Positions 49,948-63,892 of a DNA stretch of 64,000 nt are shown here, one piece after another. The notes below the pieces were generated by a model. It was given only the letters and a program-made list of their open reading frames with translations, made no database searches and was not told the origin of the DNA. How positions within the stretch are numbered: position 1 is the stretch's first letter; each line of letters starts with the position of its first letter. Both the position numbers and the translations under genes were made by a program. Origin of the DNA: Hypomesus transpacificus (lineage: Eukaryota > Chordata > Actinopteri > Osmeriformes > Osmeridae); assembly GCF_021917145.1 (NCBI RefSeq), contig NC_061068.1, positions 6,155,344 through 6,219,343 of the forward strand. The letters are read 5' to 3'.

Positions 49948-52900
49948 GAAGCCCACATCATACAATATATTAGTGTTTGTCATTATGACAGATTTAAGCT
50001 CTGCACATGTTGAAACTTAGAGGCTAGTTCATCACTAAACAATATTAGGAGAAACTCGTCAACCCTTAGGAGGTTCAGGCACACAGAAACAGATTACAGA
50101 CAGGAGCAGTCTAGACGATGGCAGACTGATTTACCTTTTAATCTGAAGTCTCCCCAACCTGTTTGGATGGTTTATTTGTAAATTATTTTGCTCGGTGTTA
50201 GATGCATTAATACTTCAAACATAAAACATTTAATTTGATTCAAGAATGATAAGCACTGTTATTAGAGTTGACAAATGAGCAGGGTCTCTGTTTGACCCAG
50301 CTGGGGGATGGCACTACTGGGGAAAGAACACATGGTGAGGTCATAAATGCATAATACCATTCCTTTGATCTGGTTGTAAATATGGTAAGCCAACAGTACC
50401 ACGACTTAATATAAGTTGACTTGCAAGTATTCCAGATACAATTATTACACAAATATATATACAAACACATATACATACACACATACATTCATATACATTC
50501 TTCACGCTATCCAACAGAGGAACAGATCATTGAATTTCTCCAGCCAAATATGGTTACCATGGTAACATATGTCTGAAAGTAGTCCAAAACATTTATCGAC
50601 TTTTCAACGAAATGTTACTTCATCAGTTTTCATCAACATACAGAATATTAAAGACTATCGTTTTGAAACATGGAGATGAGCATGTCAGGGCTGTCTTTGT
50701 CATCAAGCATCGATCTGATCACATCAAATGTACCCTCTGCCTCCTTGTCAATCTGTAGTTCAGTCACTATGGTAACTCCAGAATGCTGAAGAAGATTCCA
50801 TAGGAAATTGACTGTGTATGAAACTGTATAGTTTCAATTTTATTGCCATTTGTCCATAAACTAAACCTGTAATAAAAATTCCTAACTCATATCAGCTTGT
50901 ACACTTATCAACAATAAATGTAAGATAAAGAAGATTTTGATTAAGTGAATTAAGTAGAAGAAATACGTGGAGCTAAGCAGGATAAGACCTCTCTCTACAG
51001 AAGTGACTGTGTGTTCCATGTATGTGGAAGGGTGAAGTTTCCAGGGCTAAGATGGTGTTACTAAAAGGCAACTGCAAATGCTGTCACCTAAACAAGATTT
51101 ACAGCAACATTCACATACCCATTGAGACCCCCCCCACCCACCCACCCCCATATAACATTACTACACGTGTCACAATTCATACACAAAAACCATACTATCA
51201 TACAATCAACCAGTATTTCCCATGTAATAACAGTGTTGTTAAATCAGACTTCATTCCAAAGTCACTGATCTGTACCAAACAGAAGTATTATGCTGACCTC
51301 TTTTGGTGAAAGTGTGAAGCTCAGGTGAACTTTACTGTATACTATTTCTTTACTGTATACTATTTCTACTGTGCAGATTCATGTAGAAATAAGCAAGTAT
51401 TCTGTTTTACCATCGATTTCTTTACAATCATTTTAAAGACATCTTTTACAATCTACTTTCTACAATGCAATAAAGCTTTTATCTGCTCAGGATAACACAT
51501 GAAGCACATGCTGAAGATGCTGTAAACACTCTGGAGGAATACAATATCTGGTTATTATCGCTTTCCAAAGCACTCACTCAACCTTAGTAAATATGCAATA
51601 ACAGCATCTACAAAGCAAATGAATATGTCTTGTGCCTCAACATTCTGCCACTAGAAGTGCCAATTTCACTCACAGTTCTGAAAATAAAAGTAATGGTCCT
51701 GGGTATCCACAGTGAGGCAGTAGAAAACCAACAAACAATCTTCATAAAAGCAACACATCATCTACATTTTCATTGAAAAAAGAAAAGTGTATGGCAATAA
51801 GCCATGAAAAAGTCTTCATAAAACATCTAAGGCATGAGGCTCTGAATATCCAAATAATAGAAATCCTTCTGTCTGGTCTTATCTGTCTTATGTCTAGGTA
51901 TAGTTATGTATAATTTAGGTGCAGTTTCATGGTAAAACTGAAACATGACATTTGGGCAATGACTGTGTGAAAAACAGAGGAGGCTATGAGAAGAGATTAG
52001 CGGTTTTTCTATTGTAGCAGATGTGCATATGAAATCTGACAACTAAAGGATTGCCTTTCTTCAGTTAGCACGTCAATGTTTTTTTAATCACATACAGTAT
52101 TAATTGTTCAATATTTCCAGCAAAGAACATCTCAGGGTAAAACACTGCCAATAGAACTATAGCTATGGTAAATAAGCTACGGTAATTGACATTTTTGTTT
52201 GCAAAATCACTCAAAAGAATGGAAATTAAGATCACCGCCACTGCCCTAACTCAACTGATGTACAAACAGTGTCAGTCCGTTTTCTACTTTCTGGTAATAC
52301 AATACAGTAACAGACAACATTGAAGTATATTATTTTAAAATACCATAATGCCTGAGACCATTTCATTTCCAATCAAGAGTTATTTCTATTTTTCAAATTA
52401 TAAAATGGGTGTCTTCAGATGGTATGGACAAATCTTGCCCTTGCAGAAGAGCACAACCCTTTGAATGTTTAACCAGGAGTGGGCGCTGTTCAGCCACAAT
52501 AAGCGACTGCACTGTGCACAGTAATGGAGCAATAGTAAAATGTTCTTCTCCCTCACTACAAAACAGTATCGCACACCAGTCAGTTCCCACTATTTCTCTG
52601 CTTCTACCTCTCAGTATCTTTTCTGACTTTCCGTTCTTTCTCCCTCTCTCTTGCTGCTTTTGTCCCACTCACTGCCTTCGACTCATGTCTCAAACTTACA
52701 GGACAAGAAAAGCTCCCTGTCCATTATTTTGTTTTAGATTGTAGTGGTATGACAGCATACTCTGGTGGATGAGCATGTGCTGCTGTATGGGTCTGACAGC
52801 ATGGAAAGATTTTTTTTTTCCCACCAAGCAGAAGTGGAGAGACTGCAGCTACTAGCTGCATTATTAATGGTTATCTTTCAGACACCATCTCCGGTCTATA

Positions 52901-55900
52901 CCTTGAAACTGGGGAATGGAGGAGCCCTGCAGAAATCTGCCAGTTTCCACAAACCCTCCAGCCCAAAACAGAACCGCCATGGCTCTGCAGTCCAAAGACA
53001 GACAACAAAAATGATGTGCCAACTTTAAAATGCCTTTCTTACTTCTTACAGAACACCAGCCCAGAGCCTTGGGCTAGATGGGACTCTATTCAAAGCCAGC
53101 CTTCAGGCTCAGAATGGGACTGGTGGACGAGGGGAGGCAGCTTGATGCATTTGAGCTTCCATATTAGAAGGAAAAGGATTCCCACAACATGTCTTTGAAG
53201 TAATTTCCTGAAATGTAATGTTATAAACACAAAACAAAAAGAGAAAGCAAAGGACAAATGTGCAGCGAATGTATTTGGACCTGGAACTTGTTGTTTAGAA
53301 AGGGAAGCAAATGAGTTGAAGGATGATGTGTGCTCCTCTAGACCACTTCAAAGGCAATACATGATAAACAAAGAGAAAGAGGGAATACAGTCCAGTAGGA
53401 TTTGAATTTGAATAAACAATCACTCAGAGCCCTTGGGTCAGAAAGCAAAGAGACACAAGAAATTATTTAATAATAAAGCAATGAGTGGATACCATCTTTA
53501 AATAAACTCTCTTGACAAATTAATTTTAAAGTTCAGATGGCCAATCTGTTCAACCCTGAAATCTATCACTTTGATCAAAAGGTCAATGTATCATTTAAAG
53601 ATACATCTTACAGCTCAATCAGCACTTGTGTGGACGTTTCTGGCTAACAAGCCGGTGTTCATTTGGTCTGGTGCAGTGTTTTGTGAATTGTCTGTTCACC
53701 ACGAGATGGATGCACTCCACAAGCAAGTTACTGTACTGTAGTACTGCTGACACTGACCTTATTCCATCAATCTCACATTAAAACACTCCCAGCATTTAAA
53801 TATTTCAAAGAGCTCTTCAGCTACCTCTGCAGACTTTCAGTGCATCACTCTCAACACTATAGTACCAGCCATCCTAGACTTTAGTGCACTCTTCCTGAAC
53901 CCTCACACCCAATCACAGACAGCTGTTTGCATGAAGACGTTGAGGAAACTGTCATTTTACAGGCTGATGGACCCATCCATTAGGCTGAATCTGGGAATCG
54001 AATGTATATTCAACATTATGCTGTGCTCTTTGTTGGGGAGGCAACACATGTGGAAGAAAACAAAACAATTGTTTTCCTCTTACCTCTTGCTCAACACAGA
54101 CAGTTATGGGGAAATAGTCAGTTGGTATGATTTTTATTTTCAACATCTAGTGAGATTAAAAGTAATGATATAAAATGCACAAATGTTAATGTTTACTAAA
54201 ACATATTCATGAAAATAAAATACACACTTAATTCTGCATGGCATTTGGAATCATACTACTTTCACATAGACTGTGCCTTCTACTGTAATCTATCATGTAA
54301 TGTTTACTTGACCATATACTGTAGTATATCATAGAATTGTTACTAGCAGTCTCTGATGAGCATCTGAAGCAGTGTGGGAATTAAACAGTAAATTCCACTC
54401 CCGCTCTGAATCTTAGGGCATGAATATGGAAATTAGGGTTGTTCCAGTGATTGATTACCAGTAAAGCACGGTTTTTAAAAATGACTCAATTAACTGCATA
54501 TAGAAATGGAAGGCAATTAAAAAAAATGAAAATGAAACACTGCGAACATCTTAATAACAAGGCTTCTTGTAAGCCTTACAGCAACATAACAAATGCAGTA
54601 TTATGAGAAAGTGTCAGAGGAAACTCTGTGGTGAGTGTGTTCATGTTTTCATGAAGGGCGAGATGGGATTGCCTTTATCGTACATCTGCTGCTTCCAAGA
54701 GAGGACATGATGTCAAGACGACATTCTGCCGTTAACAGCACTCTAGGGAGTGGGTCCAGAGAAGAGGAGGAACCACATGAATTTCACATCAACCTTTCCC
54801 ATCCCCAAACCTCAGTTCCCACAAGGATACAACAGGTAGATAATATAAATTCAGAGGTGCAATTGTTGTGGAATGCAATGTAGTCTATATAAAGTATTTA
54901 GTCTATAAACCACGTAGGCATTTAATAAACTATATTACACTTCAATTGTACATTAAAACAACAACATGACATTCGTTGTGAACACTTATCAAAATAAATA
55001 ATGATAAACTGCTAACCCATAAATGAATACAAGTATACTACTGCATTTACTCAATATGTTCCCAATGCATTTGACCAGATACAGATCTTACCAAATGTAT
55101 CCAATATGTGTTGTTACTTACAACACCATGTGCAAGGTATTCTATGTTACTTTCAGTATACTTTGAAGTTCATCAACATTTAAGTACACACACTTAGGTT
55201 GAAGCTGCAAGACCAGAGAAGAGAACATAATTAAATAATTAATGGTTAAAATGCTGAGAGTTGTTCTGCTAAGTAAGTCAGTGCTAGACCTCCCAATGGG
55301 GTGCAGGCAGTGACCCGGAGTAGCGGTGGTAGTTAACCTACGGCTTTGGTTTGACAACAAAGCATATATTTATCAAGGATGAAAAGTATGGTTGAAGGGC
55401 CATCTTCCTTTTCTCATTCTTGCTCTATTGTTGAGATCAATCTGGCATGATCCCTTAGCCATTAAATTAATGTTACAACGGTCAATTTAACAAGCACCTC
55501 TACCAGACTGCAATAAAATATATATTGTATGCTGATATGCTGCCTTATATTGCGGAGCATCTGGCACTCCAGTCAGGGTCAGTGGGTTTTCTTATTTTTA
55601 GTCTAAGTGCAGAGACTTCAGTGTGCTTGTAACCCCTGTGGCTTGATATCACTCCCCCAGTGAATGTGTCTTCAGAGAGAGATGAAGGTGCAGTGACTTC
55701 ACTGAAGGGTGCACAGCTCCACTGAGATAGAACCACCAGCACCCATTCTGTACATGGAGGGAGGTCTCTCTCTGATCCTCTCTCATTTGGGTTCATTTGA
55801 AAAACAAGTGCATTCAAACCCCAAGTGCATTTACATAGATGTCATATCAACCCATAGTAGTCACTCCTTGCTAACGATAAACCCTGTTCGTTCAGATTTG

Positions 55901-56200
55901 AGCTGTGTCCCCATGGTCTGATGTCAGTACAACATGAAAGTCCATAGTACTCCTTGGACAAACTGATGTGATGGGATATAAGTCTTGAGAAAGATCAACT
56001 GCTAGCAGTTGACACCTTATAGCACCAGTCATTATTGTCCCAGGAAGTCCTTTGCTAACATTTTACCATGGCATAACCCCCTCTTTGTATAAGGTTTGTA
56101 TCAAAAGCAGTTCAGACATTTGAGAAAGTCCTCCAACCGGGGCACGGTAAATAAGAGCGACCATGCGAAGGCCAAAAAATAGTCAAAATAGATGCATATT

Positions 56201-56286
56201 ATCTCCACTGGTAGGACACCCTAGAGGGCACTGCATCACGTTTTCTCCACTGGTAAGGCACCCTAGAAGGGACTTTATCACGTTTG
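56201..56286 (+). repeat. 42-bp tandem repeat, two units
   Basis: TCTCCACTGGTA.G.CACCCT then AGA.GG.ACT and ATCACGTTT occurs twice with a 42-bp period. Confidence 0.8.
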
Positions 56287-56790
56287 CTTGCAAACTGGGC
56301 TACTGTACAGGACCCTTTATCATGGTTAATCTACCATAGGGGCATCCACAAGGGCTCTTTTGCTAGCGTGGGGGCACAAGAGGGGGTTACTTGCCCCCCC
56401 TCTCCCTGAGTCCACCACTGGCAATCAAATACAAATGTACAAATGTGTTTGTTCATTGAACGTGTTCTGCATAATTAATCCAGATTCATTGTTCTGTAGT
56501 TCTGTTGTGGCTGGTTTGTTTTGTATTGTTGAGGCAAAACTGATGCTATTTTGGGAATATGTGACCTATCTACATGGGAGATAAACCAACTCACACTATT
56601 TTTAAAAGTAAAAAGCAACGAGTTAATGGTGTACAACTACATATCTCTACATATTTAATTTGGATTTATGAATGTGATGGGGCTATGTGAGAACAAACAT
56701 GATTCTTATGATAGGTTGAATACAGTGCTGTCCCCAAAAAACGTAAATTGGTAAAAACCCTCGATTAAGACATTGACACCAGTGAGCGGA

Positions 56791-56811
56791 TTCAGGACCA
56801 CGGCTAGTTCC
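56791..56811 (+). promoter_or_regulatory. RE1/NRSE-like REST site upstream of cadps
   Basis: TTCAGGACC-AC-GGCTAG, then TTCC, follows the RE1 layout (left half TTCAGCACC, right half GGACAG then CGCC) with correct half-site spacing. It has two mismatches in the core and a few in the 3' part. It lies about 405 bp before the cadps ATG in GC-richer promoter DNA. REST silencing of neuronal vesicle genes outside neurons is well known; binding here is inferred. Confidence 0.5.
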
Positions 56812-57216
56812 TGGCGCCTGTGTTCCTGCGCGCGGACTGCAAGGCAGGAAGAGGCCATCGCTGGCGCTTTTCATTGAAGGAGCAGCTTTCACTCAACCGC
56901 ACCCCTCCCCCTCGCTCTACCCCTTCTACCTCCTTGCACATCCACGACGGTGACTAGCGAGTTAAAACACAGAAAACACGTAAGCATTGACGAGTGCAGG
57001 CGGAGACTGTGTCTTTGCACGCAGCATCACGGATTTCTCAGAGCATCAGACGTAGCCTATTCTCTGCATCACGTAGAAAACCGAATAGCATTAAGATAAC
57101 GTTTCGAAACGAGTTTCAAGTTATTCTGAATCGACCTTTTAGAAAGGGCATTTTGGCTGATTTCCTTACACATCGACCAATTTCAGTCCGTTACCTTCAT
57201 CCTCTTTAGGGACAAG

Positions 57217-57552
57217 ATGTTGGATCCATCGTCCAGCGAGGAGGAATCGGATGGGATAGTGGAGGAGGAAAGCAAGGAGGTGATGGCACCCCAGGCCGGA
57301 TCCCGCATATCTCCAAGCAGGACCAGCGAGAGCTCTGGCGGACTGGCGCCGAGCAGCAGTCGCAGCAGCGCCCGACCAACTAGTCCGAGTCCGTCGGCTG
57401 CCAGTGAGCAGGAAAAACAGGAGGTGGAGAATTTGCAAAGGGAGGAAGAGGAGCGTAAAAAGAAGCTGCAGCTTTATGTCTTTGTAATGCGGTGCGTCGC
57501 CTATCCATTCAATGCAAAACAGCCCACTGACATGGCACGGCGACAACAGAAG
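57217..57552 (+). CDS. cadps: CAPS1 (calcium-dependent secretion activator), first coding exon (partial gene)
   Basis: The exon runs from ATG at 57217 ([18 protein letters not shown]) to AAG|GTAAGG at 57552: 112 codons, phase 0. It has the acidic N-terminus, a Ser/Pro/Arg-rich low-complexity stretch (SRTSESSGG...), a charged helix ([20 protein letters not shown]) and the conserved [19 protein letters not shown] block ending MARRQQK. CAPS primes dense-core and synaptic vesicles for Ca2+-triggered release; its C2, PH and MUN domains are in later exons outside the window. The low-complexity stretch lacks the long Gly runs known in mammals. The gene is divergent to synpr, its neighbour in mammals too. 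Confidence 0.93.
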
Positions 57553-60109
57553 GTAAGGCCACCGTGGAATGACACAGAAATCACCACATGCCAAACAATT
57601 TTTTTTAAATCAGTGAGATGCATTCACTGAGGACCTAAATACCTTACTGTCCCATATCATGAACATTTACCCAATGCCTCAGTCATAGTAATTAGAGAAC
57701 TTTCGAAAATGCAGGTTGGGTCATTAATGGATTAGGCTACAGAATATAAAAGCAAATTGGAATGAAATTGGCCACTCAAACACGAGGCATCATTGCTCTG
57801 AGGTCTGTAGCCCATATTGAAGGGACTATGGAACTGCAGAGGTCTGTCAAACAGGCAACATTAGATTATTTTATAAGCATAAATAAACCATCACCTGAAC
57901 TAGTCTGGCTGGACAGTTGGGTTATGGGACAGCCAGGCCAAAATACATAGTGTGAAAGGATCGATAGACATCATCCAAAACTGTGTAGTGTCATCGCCGT
58001 TTGAGACCCTCCGTGGTCATGTGACTTGCTCATGTTCAGTGGACTGTAGGATCAGTGTGCGTCAAATCTTGGCGGATGCATGCAATTCTAGCTCATTTGC
58101 GCCATCAATTGCCCCGTCGATTTGTTTTCTCAAGGTGACTTTTATACTGGAAGCAGACGTCGGAGCACTATGTCTGGAGTTGATGTGGTGTTTGTATAGG
58201 CTACAGCCTGCACACCACAACTCTACACATCTAAACTGCGGTGCCCAATCAACTCATTTTATATTCTATAAGGCCTACTACAATCGTTACATTACATTTA
58301 GGTTGATGATGCGTGATGGATTTAGTTAATTCTTTTTTCATAATTACAATTTTTTTTTGTAAAAGACGATGCAATCTTTCAACAGAGCCAACTGTATTTT
58401 GCGGATGACAATTCTTACTTGCTGCAACAGCCGACACCTGCCAGGCCCGCTGTCTTCTATCATAAACCTCACTTGCATCAGTCCTACTTTAATAGATTAA
58501 GCTCTATCACAAATCATTGCGAATCAGGTGTGGTGCACACAGCCTAACTGTTAAAGCTAGTCGTATTCTGAATTCTAAATAAGTGTCAAGGTCGTAATGT
58601 ATTTTCGTTTTAAAATAAGCTATAATTTGTCAAATCCATTTTTAGACCAGTTCGGTTTTTTAATTTCGTAACGGAGATCGCATTTCATCATTCCAATTCA
58701 CAGGCCTGGAACTTATTTTAGTATAAGTCAGGATGTATACTGAAGATGGTTGGTGAAGTAACTCTTTGTCAAACTAATTTAACTGTATCCTAAACTTGAG
58801 CATACACATTTACATAAAATACATAAAATGACTTACAAATAACACACAATTAGTTGAGATAGAATGTAGGTATTGGAAGAACATGCTAGTGAAACCAGTA
58901 TCATTTCCAATCTAATGTTAGATGTAGAGGCTACAGGGTATTCAGCTACTATGACTAAACGTTGACTGCAGACACTGTTTGTAAAAAGCCCCTGCTGTTG
59001 CAACCCCATAAGAAGTCCATCTCATTTGCCAAAATTCCTCATAATTATTGACCAGAAAAAAATATATTTTACAGCCTATAGCTCTTGACTTGTTATAGAT
59101 TAGTCACAGAAATATGATGAAAACATTTCTGTAATGAAAAGACTTGAAAGCCCTCTGTGTAGCTTGTGGAGCGGCAGCATGATAATCCCTTATAAGGAGC
59201 TTTGGCACCCAAACAGCAGTGACTGGGCTATCACTGTGAAACAGGCATAGGCAGCCCAGTGTCCAAGCTGGGCTGCTGCTCATGGAAGTGCAGTGCTGTG
59301 ACCCTATTAAGACAACCACAATAGGGCAATTAAAGACTGCCCGTTATTTTTAGTAAGATGAAAACAAGTTTTACGTAATGTTCATTTGGTCATAACGTTT
59401 TGAACACCTAAGGGAGAAAGTGATGATGCCGTAATGCACAGTATCTGCTAATGTCATTGACTCATTTGTTGAATAGGGTTCATGATTGCGGTTATTTTTT
59501 CTTTTGTGCATATTATGTATTGAGCACGGTTTATAAAAGTATATACCAACGCCCCCCTTGACATGGTCTTGGCCTAAAGAAAATGTTAATGGTTGAATGA
59601 ATTATGTACATGAAACCTGTGAGTGCTCAGATCTCCCAAGGCCAAGCCAACCCATCTGTCAGGATGGGTGGTGGGGTGAAAAAACCAGCACCTCTATTCA
59701 AGCACTGCACTCCCCTCCTCTGCTGCCCTGTGACGCCACACAGCTGCTGGAGAACAGGATTTCATGATTTCATTGTGAAACCAGATTTAGACGCAAATCA
59801 GTGCATGGATGAAGTTAGTGCTCCTGTAATGTAGTAGATCCTAGCAATTTGGTCCTCCCACAGTTGCCTGCACAGGTCTGGGAAAACTGTTGAAAAAGTG
59901 GAACCTCTTTGTACCTTTACATTTTGTTGGGTGACGAGAACCATTGTGTTTGTTAAAGGGACTAGAGACATAGGAAATAGGCACAGGAGAATTGCAGTTA
60001 TCCACATGTCTCCACTGAGCTGAGAAAAAGATAAATGATGAATGCCATTATAAAGTCATTTCACACCCATAGTTAGGATGAAAATGAGAGACAGTGGGAT
60101 GAAAACATT

Positions 60110-60360
60110 ATCAAATCAAATCAAATCAAATTTATTTGTATAGCCCTTTTTACACGCAAGCATGTCACAGAGGGCTTCACATGCGCCCATAGAACTGCCC
60201 CTCAACCAACCTAAACCCTCAAGGAAGACAAGGAAAAACTCCCAGAAAAACTCCCACCGGGAGAAAAAATGGAAGAAACCTTGGGAGGAGCAATTCAGAG
60301 AGGGATCCCCTCCTCCAGAGACGGTTGGTAAGAGAGAGGAGCAGAACACAAGCTAAACAT
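60110..60360 (+). mobile_element. Abundant teleost interspersed repeat
   Basis: (ATCAA)n followed by ATTTATTTGTATAGCCCTTT, then AGAGGGCTTCACATG, GAACTGCCCCTCAACC, GGAAAAACTCCC and GGAGGAGCAATTCAGAGAGG, the signature of a repeat found in very many fish genomes. Its head resembles a LINE/SINE 3' region; the class is not assigned here. Confidence 0.75.
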
Positions 60361-63300
60361 AGTCATACAGTGTCAATGGGTTTTGAAACACCAAAATCCA
60401 TTGTTCGGCTTTATAGACGTTGGATGGGACCAGAAGATGGAGATGAAGATGAAGATGAAGATGGAGGCATGCAGTCCACTTCAGAAGGGAAAATAGTTTT
60501 TCTTTGCAGAACAGACATTGATTTAATGTACAGGTGTACAGTAGGCTAGGATAGGTCAGTACACTACGGAATACGGTAGCTGCACTGAACTGTTTGTTTC
60601 AACTCTGCCAATAAGTGACACAGCAGTATCATCAATAATCATACCATAATAATATGGATTGTCTTTGGAAATGAAGAGAGCAGACCTGGATTGTGTACAG
60701 GCCATCAAAGAGATAACTCTGTAGTTTATTAGGTGAGAAGAAACAGATAGTTGAGATGGGAATTCTTTTTGTCAAGGTTACACTGGAATTGGGGAGGTTA
60801 ATATGTGCTCTGAGGCTATGGATAATGAAGAGCCCACACTCCTAACAGCAGGACAAAGGTAGTGAAGGACATTCAGCTAAATGTTATGAGATCCATAATG
60901 CTGTCTAGTGTCGCCAAGGTTGTGTTTAGGTCAAGTATTATGACAAACAGTAGTGTCAAGTGGTTTACAGCAGTCATACAGTCCTGGAAAGAAAAAGAGA
61001 CAACAGTATATGGTAAAGTGTCTACAGTAAATAGGGAAACGTCTTAAACAAAACTAAAAGAGGTGTTATTCAGAGCCAATAAGTACATACATAGTACATA
61101 TTGGATGATGAGTAGACATTGTGCTGATCCTGTATAAACTGTAAATCTGGATAAATAATGTACTTGGCCAGTGTGCTTTTAAGATAGATGTATAGTGTAT
61201 GAAAGCTTACCTGAAATAACCATGCCTTGTTTTTATTAAAACTGTCATGGTGCCTTGAATGCATTGCTCATTCGGCCTCATTTCCAGACCACGATTGCTT
61301 AAGGACTGGTGGACAATGCAAGCAGCCAATGGAAGTTACATGACACATTGGGATTGACAAGTCATTAATAACTGAAGCCCCCAGGCGGAGAGGACCAAGC
61401 ACACATGCCCCATTCTATAGTTCATATCACCTCTCTTAAAACATAATGATTTCGACATCCATACCAGTCATATATCTCTGTTAGGGATGTTGCAGTCAGA
61501 CCATGTAGCTTAGCACTCATCACAGAAGCTTTTGAAAATATAAATTTTCCATTGGGCTTTATAGCAAACAGTGCTTTGGAACACAATGTAGTGCAAAGAA
61601 AATGAACCAAGACTATTTCTCAATTGATGTATTATGTGATTGATTTCAAGAAGGGGATATGTCTAGAAGGTGGTTTTCATGACTGTGCTATAAATGGACA
61701 ATTCATGTGTTTAGAATGCATACAAACACTTTTATCACTAGCAAGCCTGTTTTTTTTTTTACCTTTGTCTGTCTCTGATTCAGTCTGTGTCTTTGTATTT
61801 ACAGTATATTCATAATTCACTGGTGCTCCAGCTGCGCTGTTTCATAACAATGTTGGATGTGGCTGACGTTATTCATAACAATAAGATGTTCTGCAGCATG
61901 GTAATTAAACACTAACCTATGTGTCCGTTTGTGCCCAATAAACCCTTGTAAACGTCAGCTGTCCAAAAAACGACAGGTCAATTAGAGAAGATGAATGGTA
62001 ACCGCCTACGATTTCCCTACAATAGAGACCTTACTGTACATATTGAATTAGCTATCATTGAGGGAGAGAGCACACACAAAGCACAACCTGACCCTTTTGT
62101 CTGCGAGAGTGTGTAGAACTTGAGTAGTGCCTTCTGATTTGAAGGTCATTAACTGTAAATCTGTATGTGCCTAGCTCAACTTGTCCTTGTGTATTTGATG
62201 TTACATTCTTGCCTGCTCCAGTGCAGTCTGTTCTCTTACATTTTTATACTTTTTAAAACTTCCCCATGTCTCCAAACCAATCCGTTAATCCGTTTGAGGC
62301 CATTGTTCCACACAATGTGCACTCCTCAGTAGTGATTCAGTAGCATTTTACATATGTTAGCTGTTTAATAATTGTTATATATGTTAGCTATATTTAATGT
62401 CGTAAAAGTTCTTAAATTGCTGGTAAATGACCTCCAACAAAATACAGGTGTGTTGCGGAGGTGTTGGAGGAAGCGTGAGATGGAAGATTGTTACATAAGT
62501 AAGGAGAACTGGGATAGACGGAACATGAGCCAGGCAACATGAAATGAGATTGGACAATGAACAGTCTCATCCCCCAGTAGGGACAAAAGCATGACCTCAT
62601 GAAACTCATTACCACAATTCCCAGCTGCACCCTTGCAACAGCCCCTCACCCTCCTGCACCTCTTACCTCACCCTCTTGCCCCTCCTCCTGTCCCTGAAGC
62701 ATCACGAGACAACAACAGCAATGTACCGCAGAGCAGCTCAGGGTCCTCTAGGAGCTATGTGGGCTACAGTGAGACACTCAATACAACCATGTTATCCTGC
62801 TACCCCCTCCACACACACACATTACCCACCTTTCACAGCTCCACCACGAACACTGACCTTGTCATCTTGACCTTCTGTCTTCCTCTGAGGAAAAAACGGC
62901 AATCAAGGCCCAGTCTCGCTCAGTAGGATTGGCATTAAAAAAGATTTGCCACATTTATTCTCAGATAAAGGTAAATGTATCAGAGCACTCATTTGTTTGA
63001 CATATAGATTTTTGCTGGATGTACACTATGTGACAGAATGTTGTATGTGATGCAAGCCTTTTGGAGTGCAACATGATCTTCCTCAAATCTGACAAACGCA
63101 TGATGGGATTGCTTATCTTTCTCTTTGTTTTCCTTCAGAGTAAAAGAAAGAAAGAAAAAGAGAGAAGGAGGGTGGGGGGCAAGGGAACAGGGGTGTCCCC
63201 AGGAGAGGATTGGATTGGTTTGTCTCCGTGATGAGTGTAACCTGATGTCTCGTCACAGACTGTTATAGCCAGTGGTGGCCATGCTCAGTCAGATTGTATT

Positions 63301-63871
63301 CTGGCCCATCCAAGCTTTGCTCCACTTCCTATAAGCTGCTGCTACCATGGACTGCTGACATCTTGCCATTAATCTTCATACTACGTTAAAATGCCCATAT
63401 TGCTACTGCGTTGGTATGCTTCTGATTTACAACTCTCAGATTTGCCAGGTCAGAGGTAACGTGAAACAGGGTTTGGTTCACTGTAAATATGATATGATTA
63501 TAATATATTATTATACTGTGATTGAAAACTAACATGGGGGCCTGAGCAATGCTCAGCACATAAAGAGAGTGCAGCTGAATCTTTTAAGAGACCCAGGAAT
63601 GAAACCAGCTCAGACTAGCAGCAGCTTTGTGGGCGCTCTGAATCTGGGATGAAGACAGGGAGGAGGAGGGTGGGGGAAGGTGGAGCTGAACATTGTGTTC
63701 CTCTACAGAGTAGTCCTACAGCTTGAGAGTTTGACAGGAGCTTGGAGTTTGGGATAGAGACAGTTGCCTCTATTTTCCTCCCATTACTTTCTGCTGTCTC
63801 TGTAGACAGGGAATACGACACTCCAACTCTATCCAAGTTATTAAGATGTGTATGTGTGTATCTTTGCATGT

Positions 63872-63892
63872 TGTGTGTGTGTGTGTGTGTGT
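63872..63892. repeat. (GT)n microsatellite
   Basis: About ten GT repeats in cadps intron 1. Confidence 0.95.

Larger units (their letters stand above)
49630..56790. other. Divergent intergenic region between synpr and cadps
   Basis: No recognisable exon. It should contain the synpr promoter and 5' UTR near 49.63-49.9 kb. An alternative synpr first exon, as known in mammals, was looked for and not identified. Simple sequences include an AC run (49923-49947), a C/A-rich tract at 51128-51150 and a two-copy CTTTACTGTATACTATTTCT repeat near 51330-51369. Confidence 0.5.

Noticed and set aside
52480-52495. Second RE1-like match (GAACAGCGCC on the minus strand)
   Set aside because: Only the right half of the RE1 is present; no TTCAGCACC half at the correct spacing.
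49630-57216. Alternative first exon of synpr
   Set aside because: Known in mammals, but no convincing matching coding segment with a donor was seen on the minus strand.
57166-57594. 142-codon open frame on the minus strand opposite cadps exon 1
   Set aside because: It mirrors the GC-rich, Ser/Arg-rich coding exon and has no family signature; the + strand reading is clearly CAPS1.
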